Below are positions 16,791 through 25,832 of a stretch of DNA of 64,000 nt, in pieces. Position numbers and translations under genes: made by a program. The stretch is from the NCBI GenBank assembly GCA_002423145.1, contig DIUU01000012.1, forward strand, positions 1 to 64,000. The letters are read 5' to 3'. The notes under the pieces were generated by a model. It made no database searches and had not been told where the DNA came from. It saw only the letters and a list, made by a program, of their open reading frames with translations. Origin of the DNA: Acholeplasmataceae bacterium UBA6150 (GTDB taxonomy: Bacteria > Bacillota_I > Bacilli_A > Acholeplasmatales > UBA5453). Numbering within the stretch: position 1 is the stretch's first letter; the number at the start of each line of letters is the position of its first letter.

Positions 16791-18845
16791 ATGTTAAAAA
16801 GATTGACTAAACCAGCCAAATGGTTGGTGATACTACTACTCGTTGTATTAGTATCGAGCTTTTTCGCTTCAACGGTTCAAAACTCATTCTTCTCAGTCAA
16901 AGTTGACAAGATTAGTTTTGAGACAGAACGTGGGGAACTTTCTGGTTACTTGTATACGCCAAGAGGCGTCAGTGCAAGCAAACCTGCACCTGCTATCATC
17001 TTAACCCACGGGTATCTCAATAACGCCGAAATGCAAATGATCGGTGCGATTGAATTATCCAGAAGAGGATTCGTTGTCCTCGCATTTGATATGTATGACC
17101 ATGGTGACTCAACTTGGGAAACACCAGCTGCATTTAGCTTCTTCCCACGTTCCGTGTACGATGCTGTTCAATACATGTATGAACAAGACTATGTATTAAA
17201 GGCAGCTAACGGGGATGGCATGATCGGCGTTAGCGGTCACTCAATGGGTGGATTCTCATCCAGTTACGCGGTTGTATTTGATGAACAAGATTTCGCTACA
17301 AACGGCTATCGTAAGATTGCTGCTGCATTACCAGTCGGTGCAGACTTCAGATACATCGCAGTTGCCAATCCAGAGACATTCTTTGGACCACGTTCTGCCG
17401 GTGTCATCGCTGCCCATTGGGACCAATTCTTCTTTGACAACGTCACCCCATCCACCAGTGGATCCTTACGTTACAAAGATTTCGTCAAAGACCCCGTTGG
17501 TCTAGCCTTCTTAGGTAGAACCACTACCGATGGTGCTGAACCTAGTGTTTGGTATGACAGAGACGGTGGACAAAGAATTATTTATACACCAGATGAAACT
17601 CACCCACAAAACCACTGGTCATTAGAAACCGGTTCAAACATGGTTGATTTCTTCACAGACGCTTTTGAATTCCAACTTGGTAGACACGCAGACTTAGGTT
17701 CACTTACTTCTTATGGTATTGAACTCAAATCTGGTCAAGTATGGTGGTTAAAAGAAGTCTTCACATCGATTTCATTAGTCGCATTATTCTTAATGATTTG
17801 CCCAGCATTCTTATTGCTTACTCAAGTTAAAGGATTCAATAAAGTATATGCTGAATCCAAAGCTCAACCTCAAGTGGTTGTCAACCATGACCTCAAGATG
17901 CTTAAAGTCATCGTGGTCTTGTTAGCAGCATTGCTTGGAGCATTCTATCTCAATATTTTCATGGACAGACAAGTAGTCGGTCTAACCTTATTGGCGAAGG
18001 CAATGCATTACATCGTTGGTGGTGTATTCGTTGTCATCATCGGTGCTTGGTTGGTATCCTTAGCTAAACCTGAATCCGTTAAAGTTGCACAAAAGATTAC
18101 CCTTGGTGCAGCCATAGTTGTATTTACAGCATTGGCATTCCGTTGGTTATTATTGAACCCTACCATCGTATCCAGATCTACTTATTGGAGCGCACCTTCC
18201 ATCAATACCATCGCTTATTGGGCAATGGCTGCTGCTGGATTGACATTCCTAGTTGTATTTGGAACAACCCCAGTATTTAATGCTGGCCTAAACGTTGAAA
18301 ATCCTTATGGATTAAAAGCGTCTTGGACTCAAGTCGGTGCTTCATTATTAACTGCAGTCACATTGACATTCGGTTTATTCTTAGTCGTTGGTTTAATGGA
18401 ATGGATCTTCTTAACAGACTTCAGACTATACGCTTACGCAATTAAGATTTTCAATTCTCATCAATTCGAAGCAGCCCTCAGATATATGCCTTTATTCTTC
18501 ATTTATTATCTAGCTTCTGCCATCGCAATTTTCATCAATACCAAAGGTATGAAGGGCTGGCAAGCCGATGCACTCGCTGCATTCCTATTGGTTGGACCAG
18601 TTATATTCTTCCTAGTATATCAATACTTCGTGTTATATAACACTGGTGTCGCTGCGTTCCCAACATTCACATTGTCTTCAATTCTATTGGTTGGTATTAT
18701 TCCAACATTAACCGTCGCTGGTATTGTCATTCGTCGTTTCTCCGAAAAGACTGGCAACATCTGGACATCCGTATTCTTCACAACCACATTCTTCACATTG
18801 GTTGCTGTAGCGAATACCGTTGTATATCTAATTCAATTTAGATAA
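16791..18845 (+). CDS. Membrane-bound alpha/beta hydrolase
   Basis: The protein has 684 residues. Residues about 12-30 form a signal anchor. An external alpha/beta-hydrolase domain follows, up to about residue 310: strand ILTHGYLNNAEM (oxyanion region), MYDHGDSTW, and the nucleophile elbow GVSGHSMGGFSSS with the central serine. The second half carries about eight or nine membrane segments. This hydrolase-plus-membrane-domain layout occurs in Firmicutes and Mollicutes, but its substrate is unknown to me. Its leader carries a CRE-like site and a glp-like motif, so a link to glycerolipid use is possible; that is only an inference. The ATG is preceded by GGGAGAG. The gene ends in a bidirectional terminator. 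Confidence 0.82.
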   Translation: MLKRLTKPAKWLVILLLVVLVSSFFASTVQNSFFSVKVDKISFETERGELSGYLYTPRGVSASKPAPAIILTHGYLNNAEMQMIGAIELSRRGFVVLAFDMYDHGDSTWETPAAFSFFPRSVYDAVQYMYEQDYVLKAANGDGMIGVSGHSMGGFSSSYAVVFDEQDFATNGYRKIAAALPVGADFRYIAVANPETFFGPRSAGVIAAHWDQFFFDNVTPSTSGSLRYKDFVKDPVGLAFLGRTTTDGAEPSVWYDRDGGQRIIYTPDETHPQNHWSLETGSNMVDFFTDAFEFQLGRHADLGSLTSYGIELKSGQVWWLKEVFTSISLVALFLMICPAFLLLTQVKGFNKVYAESKAQPQVVVNHDLKMLKVIVVLLAALLGAFYLNIFMDRQVVGLTLLAKAMHYIVGGVFVVIIGAWLVSLAKPESVKVAQKITLGAAIVVFTALAFRWLLLNPTIVSRSTYWSAPSINTIAYWAMAAAGLTFLVVFGTTPVFNAGLNVENPYGLKASWTQVGASLLTAVTLTFGLFLVVGLMEWIFLTDFRLYAYAIKIFNSHQFEAALRYMPLFFIYYLASAIAIFINTKGMKGWQADALAAFLLVGPVIFFLVYQYFVLYNTGVAAFPTFTLSSILLVGIIPTLTVAGIVIRRFSEKTGNIWTSVFFTTTFFTLVAVANTVVYLIQFR

Positions 18846-18861
18846 TCTAATCCTATAAGAG

Positions 18862-18904
18862 AAAATCCCTACTGAAAGTGAACCTTTCAACAGGGATTTT
18901 TTTC
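18862..18904. terminator. Bidirectional terminator between convergent genes
   Basis: AAAATCCCT..TGAAAG and CTTTCA..AGGGATTTT form a long hairpin flanked by A and T runs. It serves the hydrolase gene on the plus strand and the small membrane protein on the minus strand. Confidence 0.88.
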
Positions 18905-19256
18905 ATTTTAACAAGCCTGCCACCAAATAATTCATGGCCAATATACCTAAACTGACTGTGAAATAGATACCAAAACTTTGCATATCATAAGCACTCATCC
19001 ACCACATACTGAATAGTAACACGAATGGGACACCAAATAATAGGCTTATTCCATACGCACTTTTTCTTTCATAATACGCGCTTAAATGAGCGTTTCTAGT
19101 AATTAAGCATGAGATAATCATAAAAATAAACAACAAGGAAACCCCATTATCCACCCAATTGCCGTATTTACCAATGGTATACCAAAAGTTGTTGTTGAGG
19201 GCGATGAGCAATAACACTGTACCATAATAGCCATATTGAAATAGTCGTTTTTTCAT
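18903..19256 (-). CDS. Small integral membrane protein, unknown function
   Basis: The product of about 117 residues is almost entirely hydrophobic, with four predicted membrane segments (YYGTVLLLIALNN, VSLLFIFMIISCLIT, YGISLLFGVPFVLLFSMWW, and FGIYFTVSLGILAMNYLVAG). I do not recognise a family. I chose the MKKRLFQ start at 19256; an in-frame ATG at 19274 adds six residues, with GAGG rather far upstream, so the start is uncertain. The stop is TGA. It stands alone and converges on the hydrolase gene. Confidence 0.6.
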   Translation of the reverse strand: MKKRLFQYGYYGTVLLLIALNNNFWYTIGKYGNWVDNGVSLLFIFMIISCLITRNAHLSAYYERKSAYGISLLFGVPFVLLFSMWWMSAYDMQSFGIYFTVSLGILAMNYLVAGLLK

Positions 19257-19325
19257 TATAAACACCACATCCAATCCATATCCTCATTATACATCTTTAA
19301 TTATGTTTATGAAATATCTAAAAGA

Positions 19326-19362
19326 AAAAACCCTGAATTGGCATCGCCTTTTCAAGGGTTTT
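19326..19362 (-). terminator. Terminator of the pectin operon
   Basis: On the minus strand AAAACCCTTGAA and TTCAGGGTTTTTT form a hairpin with one bulge about 20 bases past the stop of the 1989-residue gene, closing the eight-gene operon that begins at 33032. Confidence 0.8.
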
Positions 19363-19379
19363 AAACTTACTTTAAATGA

Positions 19380-22300
19380 TTAATCGACCAATAACGCAAG
19401 ACTCACTGAACCGTCCGAATGGACAACCCATAAGGATGAGGTTGCGATATTGTTTAGATTCGTTGTCCACCATGCAGCGTCTGTTGGGATGGCTGTGTTG
19501 GTTAATTGAAGGGTTTGTGAGTGCGGCGTGTTGTTGGTGATACTACCAAAAATACTGGTTTGATCTAAAACAACGACTTGATCACGGTTATACCCAATTA
19601 AACCTGAACGTTCGTTATTCACGAAAGTCACTCCGAAATACGCATCCATCAAATCTGCGGTGCCCGGATAACGGTTATAACCCACAAAGGCTGCTGTCAC
19701 GTTACCGTCTACGATGGTATTTAAAACAACGATACGTACACCTGAAAATTTAGAATCTACGACATTCGCGATGTATCCAACCAAGGCGGATGCTGCGACG
19801 TCTGAGGTATTTACACTATTGGATTTCACAGTCACGCCTTCAATGAAGATGTCGTCTGCGGTGACAAGTGCACTACCATCAATACGACCGATTAAACCAC
19901 CTACGTTAACTAAATTGTTGGTAATCATCGAATCGATGATCGCGATATTGTTGATACTAGCTGCTTTGGAGATGTGACCCACCAAACCACCTACACCGTT
20001 GGTATCTGCGCCATAAACGCTTGAATTCTTAATCACGATATTTTCAATCGTGGTCGCGGTGTTTTCGATACGTCCGACCAATATACCTGCTCTAGACGTG
20101 GTTGAGATATGTACATTATCCAATACGAGATTCATGATGGTCGCGCCGTTGGCTCTAGGGAATAGACCACCATAATTGGTTAATCCAGTTTGTGTTAAAT
20201 TCGAAATTGTGAAGCCTTGACCATCGAATGAGCCTTTAAAAGCCGTATTGACATACACCCATGTGTATCCTGCAAAATCCAGGTTATTCGATAGTTTATA
20301 ACTGTAAGTGGATTCCACAGTCGCCATCGTATAGAACTGTTCAATGGTAGTAATCATGATGTCGCCGACTGGGGCACCAAAATAGGAGACCAAGTTTAAG
20401 TTCGCAGTGACTGGCGTGTTAAAATCATACGCAATTCCTGCTAAACGCCATTCAACAAATGGACGTTCAACGAAGATATTGACTGGGTCTTCGGTTGGTT
20501 CAGCAACCAATGAGCCATGAGCTATTTCCAATGGATTTAATCCATCAAATGTAACGGTATAAGTCACTGGTTCCCATACTGCAACCAAGTCGATGTCTGC
20601 GATGACTGGGGTAGAAAAGTCGTATGGTTGACCAAAGAGGGTCCATCCCGTGACTTTACTTAACACACCTTCAATCGTTTGGTTTGGTACGACTGGTAGA
20701 ATTGCGAGTTGACCATAGTTGATGTCTTGTGTTGGCACACTTAGACCATCCACGTTGGTAACAAATGAAACTTGTGAAGGTGGAACAGCTTCATATTTAC
20801 CATACAAAGTGATTGCACCAGTAATGAGATTGTTTGGTAGCTCTAATGTCATTTCAATATTGGTATAGTAACCGCTAAAAACGTAGCCGTCGACAACGCT
20901 AGGTAAATACTCAAAGGTAGCGCCCACACGTAACATCGTGGTGTCGTTTGGTTTTGTAATATTATAAACAAGGGTAACGGTGACCAATGCTGGTAATGAG
21001 TCTGTATATTGCGTTAAACCAAATGATTTTTCGTCATATACACTCCACAAATTACTGCTCGTAATGCTATTTAGATTCGTTACCCACCAATCCAAATCGG
21101 TTGGAACTGTAGTGTTGGCTAACGCTAAGGCTTGTGAGTGGTGTGTATTGTTACCGATATTTCCATATACTGAGGTTTGATCGATAACGACGACTTGATC
21201 ACGGTTGTATCCAATGAATCCTGAGCGTTCGTTGTTGACAAAAGTAACTTCGAAGAATGCGTTTGAAATCGATGATGTGCCTGGGAAACGGTTGTATCCA
21301 ACGAAGGCTGCAGTGACATTTCCATCCACGATGGTCTCTAAAACCACCACGCGATTCGCGGTTAATACGCTGTTGACATTGTCTCTCACATAACCAACGA
21401 AGGCAGAGGCTGCGACGTCTGATGTATTGGCTGAAGTCGATATGACAGTCACGCCTTTAATGAAGATATCCATAGCATTCAATGGGGCACTATCGACACG
21501 ACCAACCAATCCTCCCACGTTGACCGCGGTGTTTTGAACGATGGTATCAATGATAGAGATGTTTGAAACATCGGTTCTTCTCGATACTAAACCAATGAGT
21601 CCACCCACACCATTGGCATTCGCGCCACTGATCGATGAATTCATGATGACGATGTTTTGAATGACGCTATCGCCATTTTCTACACGACCAACCAAGATAC
21701 CACCACGTTCAGAAGTCTGAATGGTGATGTTATCTAATACAAGGTTCCTAATGGTTGCACCATTGGCTCTTGGGAAAATCCCACCCATGTTGGTTAATCC
21801 CGTCATGGTGAGGTTTTTGATGATATGGTGTTGGCCATCAAATACACCTTTAAAGGCGGTATTGACATAAACCCAAGTATACCCAGTAAAGTCTAAATCG
21901 GTTGATAATGCATAGTTATAAGTAGATTCTACCGTAGCCATATAATAGAATTCTTCTACGGTATCAATCGAAATCAGGGTTGGAGAAATGAATCCAGAGA
22001 CCAGATTAATGTCTGCTGTGATTGGGGTGTTGAAATCAAATGCGACACCTGATAGACGCCACTCGGCGATGACTTCTTCAAAGAAATGTGTCGGCAAATC
22101 GGGTTGTGTGGTAATCAATTGACCATAAACCACTTCAACTGGGTTCGCCCCATTGAATGTGACAGTCAGGGATGCTGTATCCCATACTGCGATTAATTCG
22201 ATGTTTGAAAGAATTGGCGTGCTGAAATCAAATGGTTGACCATTTAAAGTCCATCCAACTACTTCTTTTAAGACATCACCAATCATTTGATTAGCTACGA

Positions 22301-25300
22301 CTGGCTGGGTAGCGAGTTGACCGTAGTTCACGGCCTGCATCGGAACGGTTAACCCATCCACGTTGGTGACGAAAGTCACTTCTGATGCAGGAACGGTTTC
22401 ATATTTACCATACAATGTGACTGCTATAGATACGATATACCCTTCTGGTAAGGCTTGTGTCATTAGGGCATCTAAGAACCATCCCACGAATTGATAACCA
22501 CCCACATGAGGTGTCATGTGAACAAAGATACCGCCTTGTCGGATTTCAACTTGTTGATTATCCAATGTGATGTTGTAGATTAAATCGACTGTAATCATTG
22601 GTAGGCTATGTTCTAAATAGTTATCCAATGCGAAAATGTTGTTTGAATCTAAGGTCCATAAATCACTGGTTGTGAACGCGACTAAGTTCGTTGTCCACCA
22701 CGCTAAGTTGGTTGGCACGGAAGTGTTCACGAAAGCTTGTGCTTGAATGTGTTCTACTGAACCTGTCAATACACCAAATATACTACTTATGTTGAGTTTA
22801 TCGGTTTCATTATTGACTCTACCAATCAAGCCAGCAGCTACTGCGGTTGGGTGAACAAAATCAACATCCAAGTACACGTTTTGAGCGGTTGTAGAACCTG
22901 GGAAGCGGTTATATCCGATGAAAGCACCTGCGACTTGAGCATCAACGACAGTATCGATGATCACGATACGGTTCGCTGTTACGACAGACGCGACAGAGTC
23001 TCTAACATAACCAACAAAGGCACCGGCTGCGATGTCTAATGCGTCGATAACATTGGATTTAACCATGACACCACGAACATAAATATCCGAAGCGATTAGA
23101 GCTCCACCATCCACACGACCGACAACACCGCCAACGTTTTTAACGCCAACCGCGATGACATCAGAGTCTAGTAAAGTGATGTTGCTTAAAATTGTTTCTC
23201 TTGAAACTAAACCAATGACACCACCGACGCCATTGGCGTTTGCTGAAGTCACGGATGAATTCATAATCACGATGTTCGTAATCGATGAATTGCCATTTTC
23301 GACACGACCAACTAAAATACCACCGCGGTCTACAGATGTCACGTGGATGTGATCTAAGACTAAATCACGGATAACCCCACCATTGACTCTTGCGAATAAA
23401 CCACCATAGTTCGTACCAGTTTTGGTCATGGTTAAATTCGAAACAGTATAGCCATTGCCATAGAATTTACCTTTAAATGATGTATTGCCATCGGCCCAGG
23501 TGATGCCTGTTAAGTCGATATTTGTCTTTAAGGCGTAACTGATTGTAATGTCTGCTGCTGTGGTTGAGAATATGGAAACAAATTGTGAGACCGAAGTGAT
23601 TTCAGTCACAGCTTCTCTTAAGATGGCGTGACTAAAAATATTCGAATCCCCATTCAAATCGATGAACACATGAATGTATGCGAATGTGCCTACATTCAAG
23701 TCGTCTAATAAGACGGATTGACTGGAAATGGTTCTTGAAACACCGGCCATAATCGCGGCTTTGGTTTCGGTTTCATTGTTGCTTAATAAGTAATATAAGG
23801 TACCTGATGGTTGAACCACAGTAATCTTGATATCCGATAGTTTTTCAAGGTAACCTGCTTGTGTCGAAACGACCGCTGTGATTTCATTCGGTTCAGCTGC
23901 AGAATAGACATTGACTTGTTGTGTGACCACTTTGATGTCCGATGCATTCGCACTGTTGGTGAATGTATAGGTAACCACGTAATCCCCAGGAATTAATGTA
24001 TTGACTGGGTTATTGACAACCAAGGTATAATCGGTATCTTTGGTGAGTAATTGTTGTGTCCCAAAATAGTTATATACTTTTGGCGTGTCTACGGTAAAGG
24101 CTGTGCCTTCTTCAATCGAAACAGTTGGTCGAATGTCTGTTACTTGTCCTAGTTTAATGACTTCAACAGGACGTGGTAATGCTTCAATTCGATTCACCAC
24201 TAAATTCGATAGATACGCAGGTTCGCGTAGTACGGTTGTGGTTGAACTACCACTACGGATGAATACGCTTTGGAAAGGCGTGGTTCCGGTATACGTTACT
24301 TTGCCTGGGGTTAGGGAAACGAGTTGTCCTGCTTCATAATAGAACGCTTCTAATGTTTTATTCACTAGATCGACTTCAACCCTGAGGGTATACCATTGGT
24401 TGATGTTGATGGTTGTTTTCATCAGTGTGCCATTGTCTAAACGATAGAACAACGACGCGCCATCTAAACCAAAACCAATGACTGGGCTTGAGGATGACGA
24501 TTGAATATTGATGGCTGAACCATTGGATGTTGTGGTTTGTAATAGGTCCACTTCAAACACCAATAAATCATAACTATGGGCGATTGACGCTTCAATTTGA
24601 AGTTCAGTTAAAGCCTCAATCTTGAGTGCGTTGGATCCTTTAGGAATCGCTGGAGTCAAAGCGGAAATGACCGTAAATAAGGAATTTCCGGCTTTACCTG
24701 ACACCGGTGCCCAAACGCCTAATTGACCGATGATGTTCCCATTCGTATAAGACTTAAAGTCTTCGTTGATGAGTGGTTCGGTTTCTTCAATGCTTGGTAG
24801 AGCAAGCACGGTTGCTGTAAAAGTCTTCGTTCTTGTGACACTACCTCTGGTAAGTGTAGCTGTCAACGTGACGGTTTGATCGCCTTCTTCAAAGGTAGGT
24901 TGCGAAATCAACCCATTGGCTTGAATATAGGCTGGCTTATCAATTGACCAAGAAATACCAACGCCATCTCGATTGGTTGGGAAGATGATTCTTGGTGACT
25001 GATTGGTAAGTCCTGTAATGGTACCTAAACTCAACCAATCAAACACTTGGTCGACATAGGCTTGGTCTGTGACAGACCATTTTGCATACAATGTAATGTT
25101 CGCTGTAACGGTATCTGTATCAAATACCCAAGGTGTGGTTAAGGCTGCCTCCTTAAACCACCCATCAAAAGCGTAACCCGATTTGGTTGGTGCACTCGGT
25201 GCAGTCAACTTTTGACCACTTTCGACTTGCACTTCTGCAACCACACTACCCCCATTGGATTCAAATGTGACGGTATACTTGGTTGAAGTACACGCCATCA

Positions 25301-25349
25301 AAATGAGTCCAAGGGTGAGGATTGCGACTAAACTGACGAATTTTTTCAT
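19380..25349 (-). CDS. Giant modular surface lipoprotein with InlB, Ig-like, LamG-like and GLUG repeats
   Basis: The protein has 1989 residues. A lipoprotein signal (GLILMACTS, lipid on the cysteine near residue 20) is followed by an InlB-type repeat (about 25-90), an atrophied bacterial Ig domain (95-185), a laminin-G-like domain (190-390) and an Ig-like domain (395-480). Three large units begin near residues 585, 1125 and 1665, spaced about 540 residues. Each has a [LF]-D-[FL]-[TA]-G-[IY]-T-W strand and GLUG-type beta repeats (NYGGLF, GGILVGRVEN, NGVGGLIGLVS, NVGGLVGR). InlB-type repeats lie between the units. No catalytic motif was found, so it probably binds polysaccharide or a surface. 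It is the last gene of the PL1-ABC-PL2 operon. Confidence 0.88.
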   Translation of the reverse strand: MKKFVSLVAILTLGLILMACTSTKYTVTFESNGGSVVAEVQVESGQKLTAPSAPTKSGYAFDGWFKEAALTTPWVFDTDTVTANITLYAKWSVTDQAYVDQVFDWLSLGTITGLTNQSPRIIFPTNRDGVGISWSIDKPAYIQANGLISQPTFEEGDQTVTLTATLTRGSVTRTKTFTATVLALPSIEETEPLINEDFKSYTNGNIIGQLGVWAPVSGKAGNSLFTVISALTPAIPKGSNALKIEALTELQIEASIAHSYDLLVFEVDLLQTTTSNGSAINIQSSSSSPVIGFGLDGASLFYRLDNGTLMKTTININQWYTLRVEVDLVNKTLEAFYYEAGQLVSLTPGKVTYTGTTPFQSVFIRSGSSTTTVLREPAYLSNLVVNRIEALPRPVEVIKLGQVTDIRPTVSIEEGTAFTVDTPKVYNYFGTQQLLTKDTDYTLVVNNPVNTLIPGDYVVTYTFTNSANASDIKVVTQQVNVYSAAEPNEITAVVSTQAGYLEKLSDIKITVVQPSGTLYYLLSNNETETKAAIMAGVSRTISSQSVLLDDLNVGTFAYIHVFIDLNGDSNIFSHAILREAVTEITSVSQFVSIFSTTAADITISYALKTNIDLTGITWADGNTSFKGKFYGNGYTVSNLTMTKTGTNYGGLFARVNGGVIRDLVLDHIHVTSVDRGGILVGRVENGNSSITNIVIMNSSVTSANANGVGGVIGLVSRETILSNITLLDSDVIAVGVKNVGGVVGRVDGGALIASDIYVRGVMVKSNVIDALDIAAGAFVGYVRDSVASVVTANRIVIIDTVVDAQVAGAFIGYNRFPGSTTAQNVYLDVDFVHPTAVAAGLIGRVNNETDKLNISSIFGVLTGSVEHIQAQAFVNTSVPTNLAWWTTNLVAFTTSDLWTLDSNNIFALDNYLEHSLPMITVDLIYNITLDNQQVEIRQGGIFVHMTPHVGGYQFVGWFLDALMTQALPEGYIVSIAVTLYGKYETVPASEVTFVTNVDGLTVPMQAVNYGQLATQPVVANQMIGDVLKEVVGWTLNGQPFDFSTPILSNIELIAVWDTASLTVTFNGANPVEVVYGQLITTQPDLPTHFFEEVIAEWRLSGVAFDFNTPITADINLVSGFISPTLISIDTVEEFYYMATVESTYNYALSTDLDFTGYTWVYVNTAFKGVFDGQHHIIKNLTMTGLTNMGGIFPRANGATIRNLVLDNITIQTSERGGILVGRVENGDSVIQNIVIMNSSISGANANGVGGLIGLVSRRTDVSNISIIDTIVQNTAVNVGGLVGRVDSAPLNAMDIFIKGVTVISTSANTSDVAASAFVGYVRDNVNSVLTANRVVVLETIVDGNVTAAFVGYNRFPGTSSISNAFFEVTFVNNERSGFIGYNRDQVVVIDQTSVYGNIGNNTHHSQALALANTTVPTDLDWWVTNLNSITSSNLWSVYDEKSFGLTQYTDSLPALVTVTLVYNITKPNDTTMLRVGATFEYLPSVVDGYVFSGYYTNIEMTLELPNNLITGAITLYGKYEAVPPSQVSFVTNVDGLSVPTQDINYGQLAILPVVPNQTIEGVLSKVTGWTLFGQPYDFSTPVIADIDLVAVWEPVTYTVTFDGLNPLEIAHGSLVAEPTEDPVNIFVERPFVEWRLAGIAYDFNTPVTANLNLVSYFGAPVGDIMITTIEQFYTMATVESTYSYKLSNNLDFAGYTWVYVNTAFKGSFDGQGFTISNLTQTGLTNYGGLFPRANGATIMNLVLDNVHISTTSRAGILVGRIENTATTIENIVIKNSSVYGADTNGVGGLVGHISKAASINNIAIIDSMITNNLVNVGGLIGRIDGSALVTADDIFIEGVTVKSNSVNTSDVAASALVGYIANVVDSKFSGVRIVVLNTIVDGNVTAAFVGYNRYPGTADLMDAYFGVTFVNNERSGLIGYNRDQVVVLDQTSIFGSITNNTPHSQTLQLTNTAIPTDAAWWTTNLNNIATSSLWVVHSDGSVSLALLVD

Positions 25350-25363
25350 ATTTCCTCCCTTAT

Positions 25364-25819
25364 TTAACCTTTGTAGTTATTACAAGTAAATCCTGTTCTA
25401 GGGGCCACAACAAACAACAGTTTTGCTGCTCTGGTTTGGCCATTCAACGTAAGTGTTACATCGATCACCACAGGCCAATTGTCATTCAAACCGACCAATT
25501 CGGCACGAGGAATCCCTTGTTGATCACGGGATTCAATCCAACAGGTATTGGGTTGAGTGACGATGCCTTCGTTGCTGATGATGTCCGCGTTACGCGAGGT
25601 ATACGTAATCGTAACGCCTTTATAAGTGGCTGGCAAATTGAGACTGCCATCTTCTGTGATGACGACTTTGGTTTTATTCGCCATCCCCGATAAATCTTCT
25701 GCTTCCATGAGTAATAAGTATGTATCATCGATAACATTCTCTTCATTAGGTTGGTTTTGACAACCCAGTAGTGTAAGCCCAAACACCACCATCATGCACA
25801 TCACATACAGTTTTTTCAT
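25364..25819 (-). CDS. Small lipoprotein with an atrophied Ig-like domain
   Basis: The product has 151 residues. The signal ends in the lipobox LTLLGCQNQ, placing it on the outer face of the membrane. The mature part has a single domain with NLPATYKGVTITYTSRNADIISNEGIVTQP spread over about residues 55-92, the pattern of bacterial atrophied Ig-like modules that also occur in the neighbouring 1989-residue protein. It is 14 bases upstream of that gene and 13 downstream of the PL2-like lyase, so it is in the pectin operon. It is probably an accessory sugar-binding or structural protein. Confidence 0.75.
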   Translation of the reverse strand: MKKLYVMCMMVVFGLTLLGCQNQPNEENVIDDTYLLLMEAEDLSGMANKTKVVITEDGSLNLPATYKGVTITYTSRNADIISNEGIVTQPNTCWIESRDQQGIPRAELVGLNDNWPVVIDVTLTLNGQTRAAKLLFVVAPRTGFTCNNYKG

Positions 25820-25832
25820 TTGGGTTTACCTC

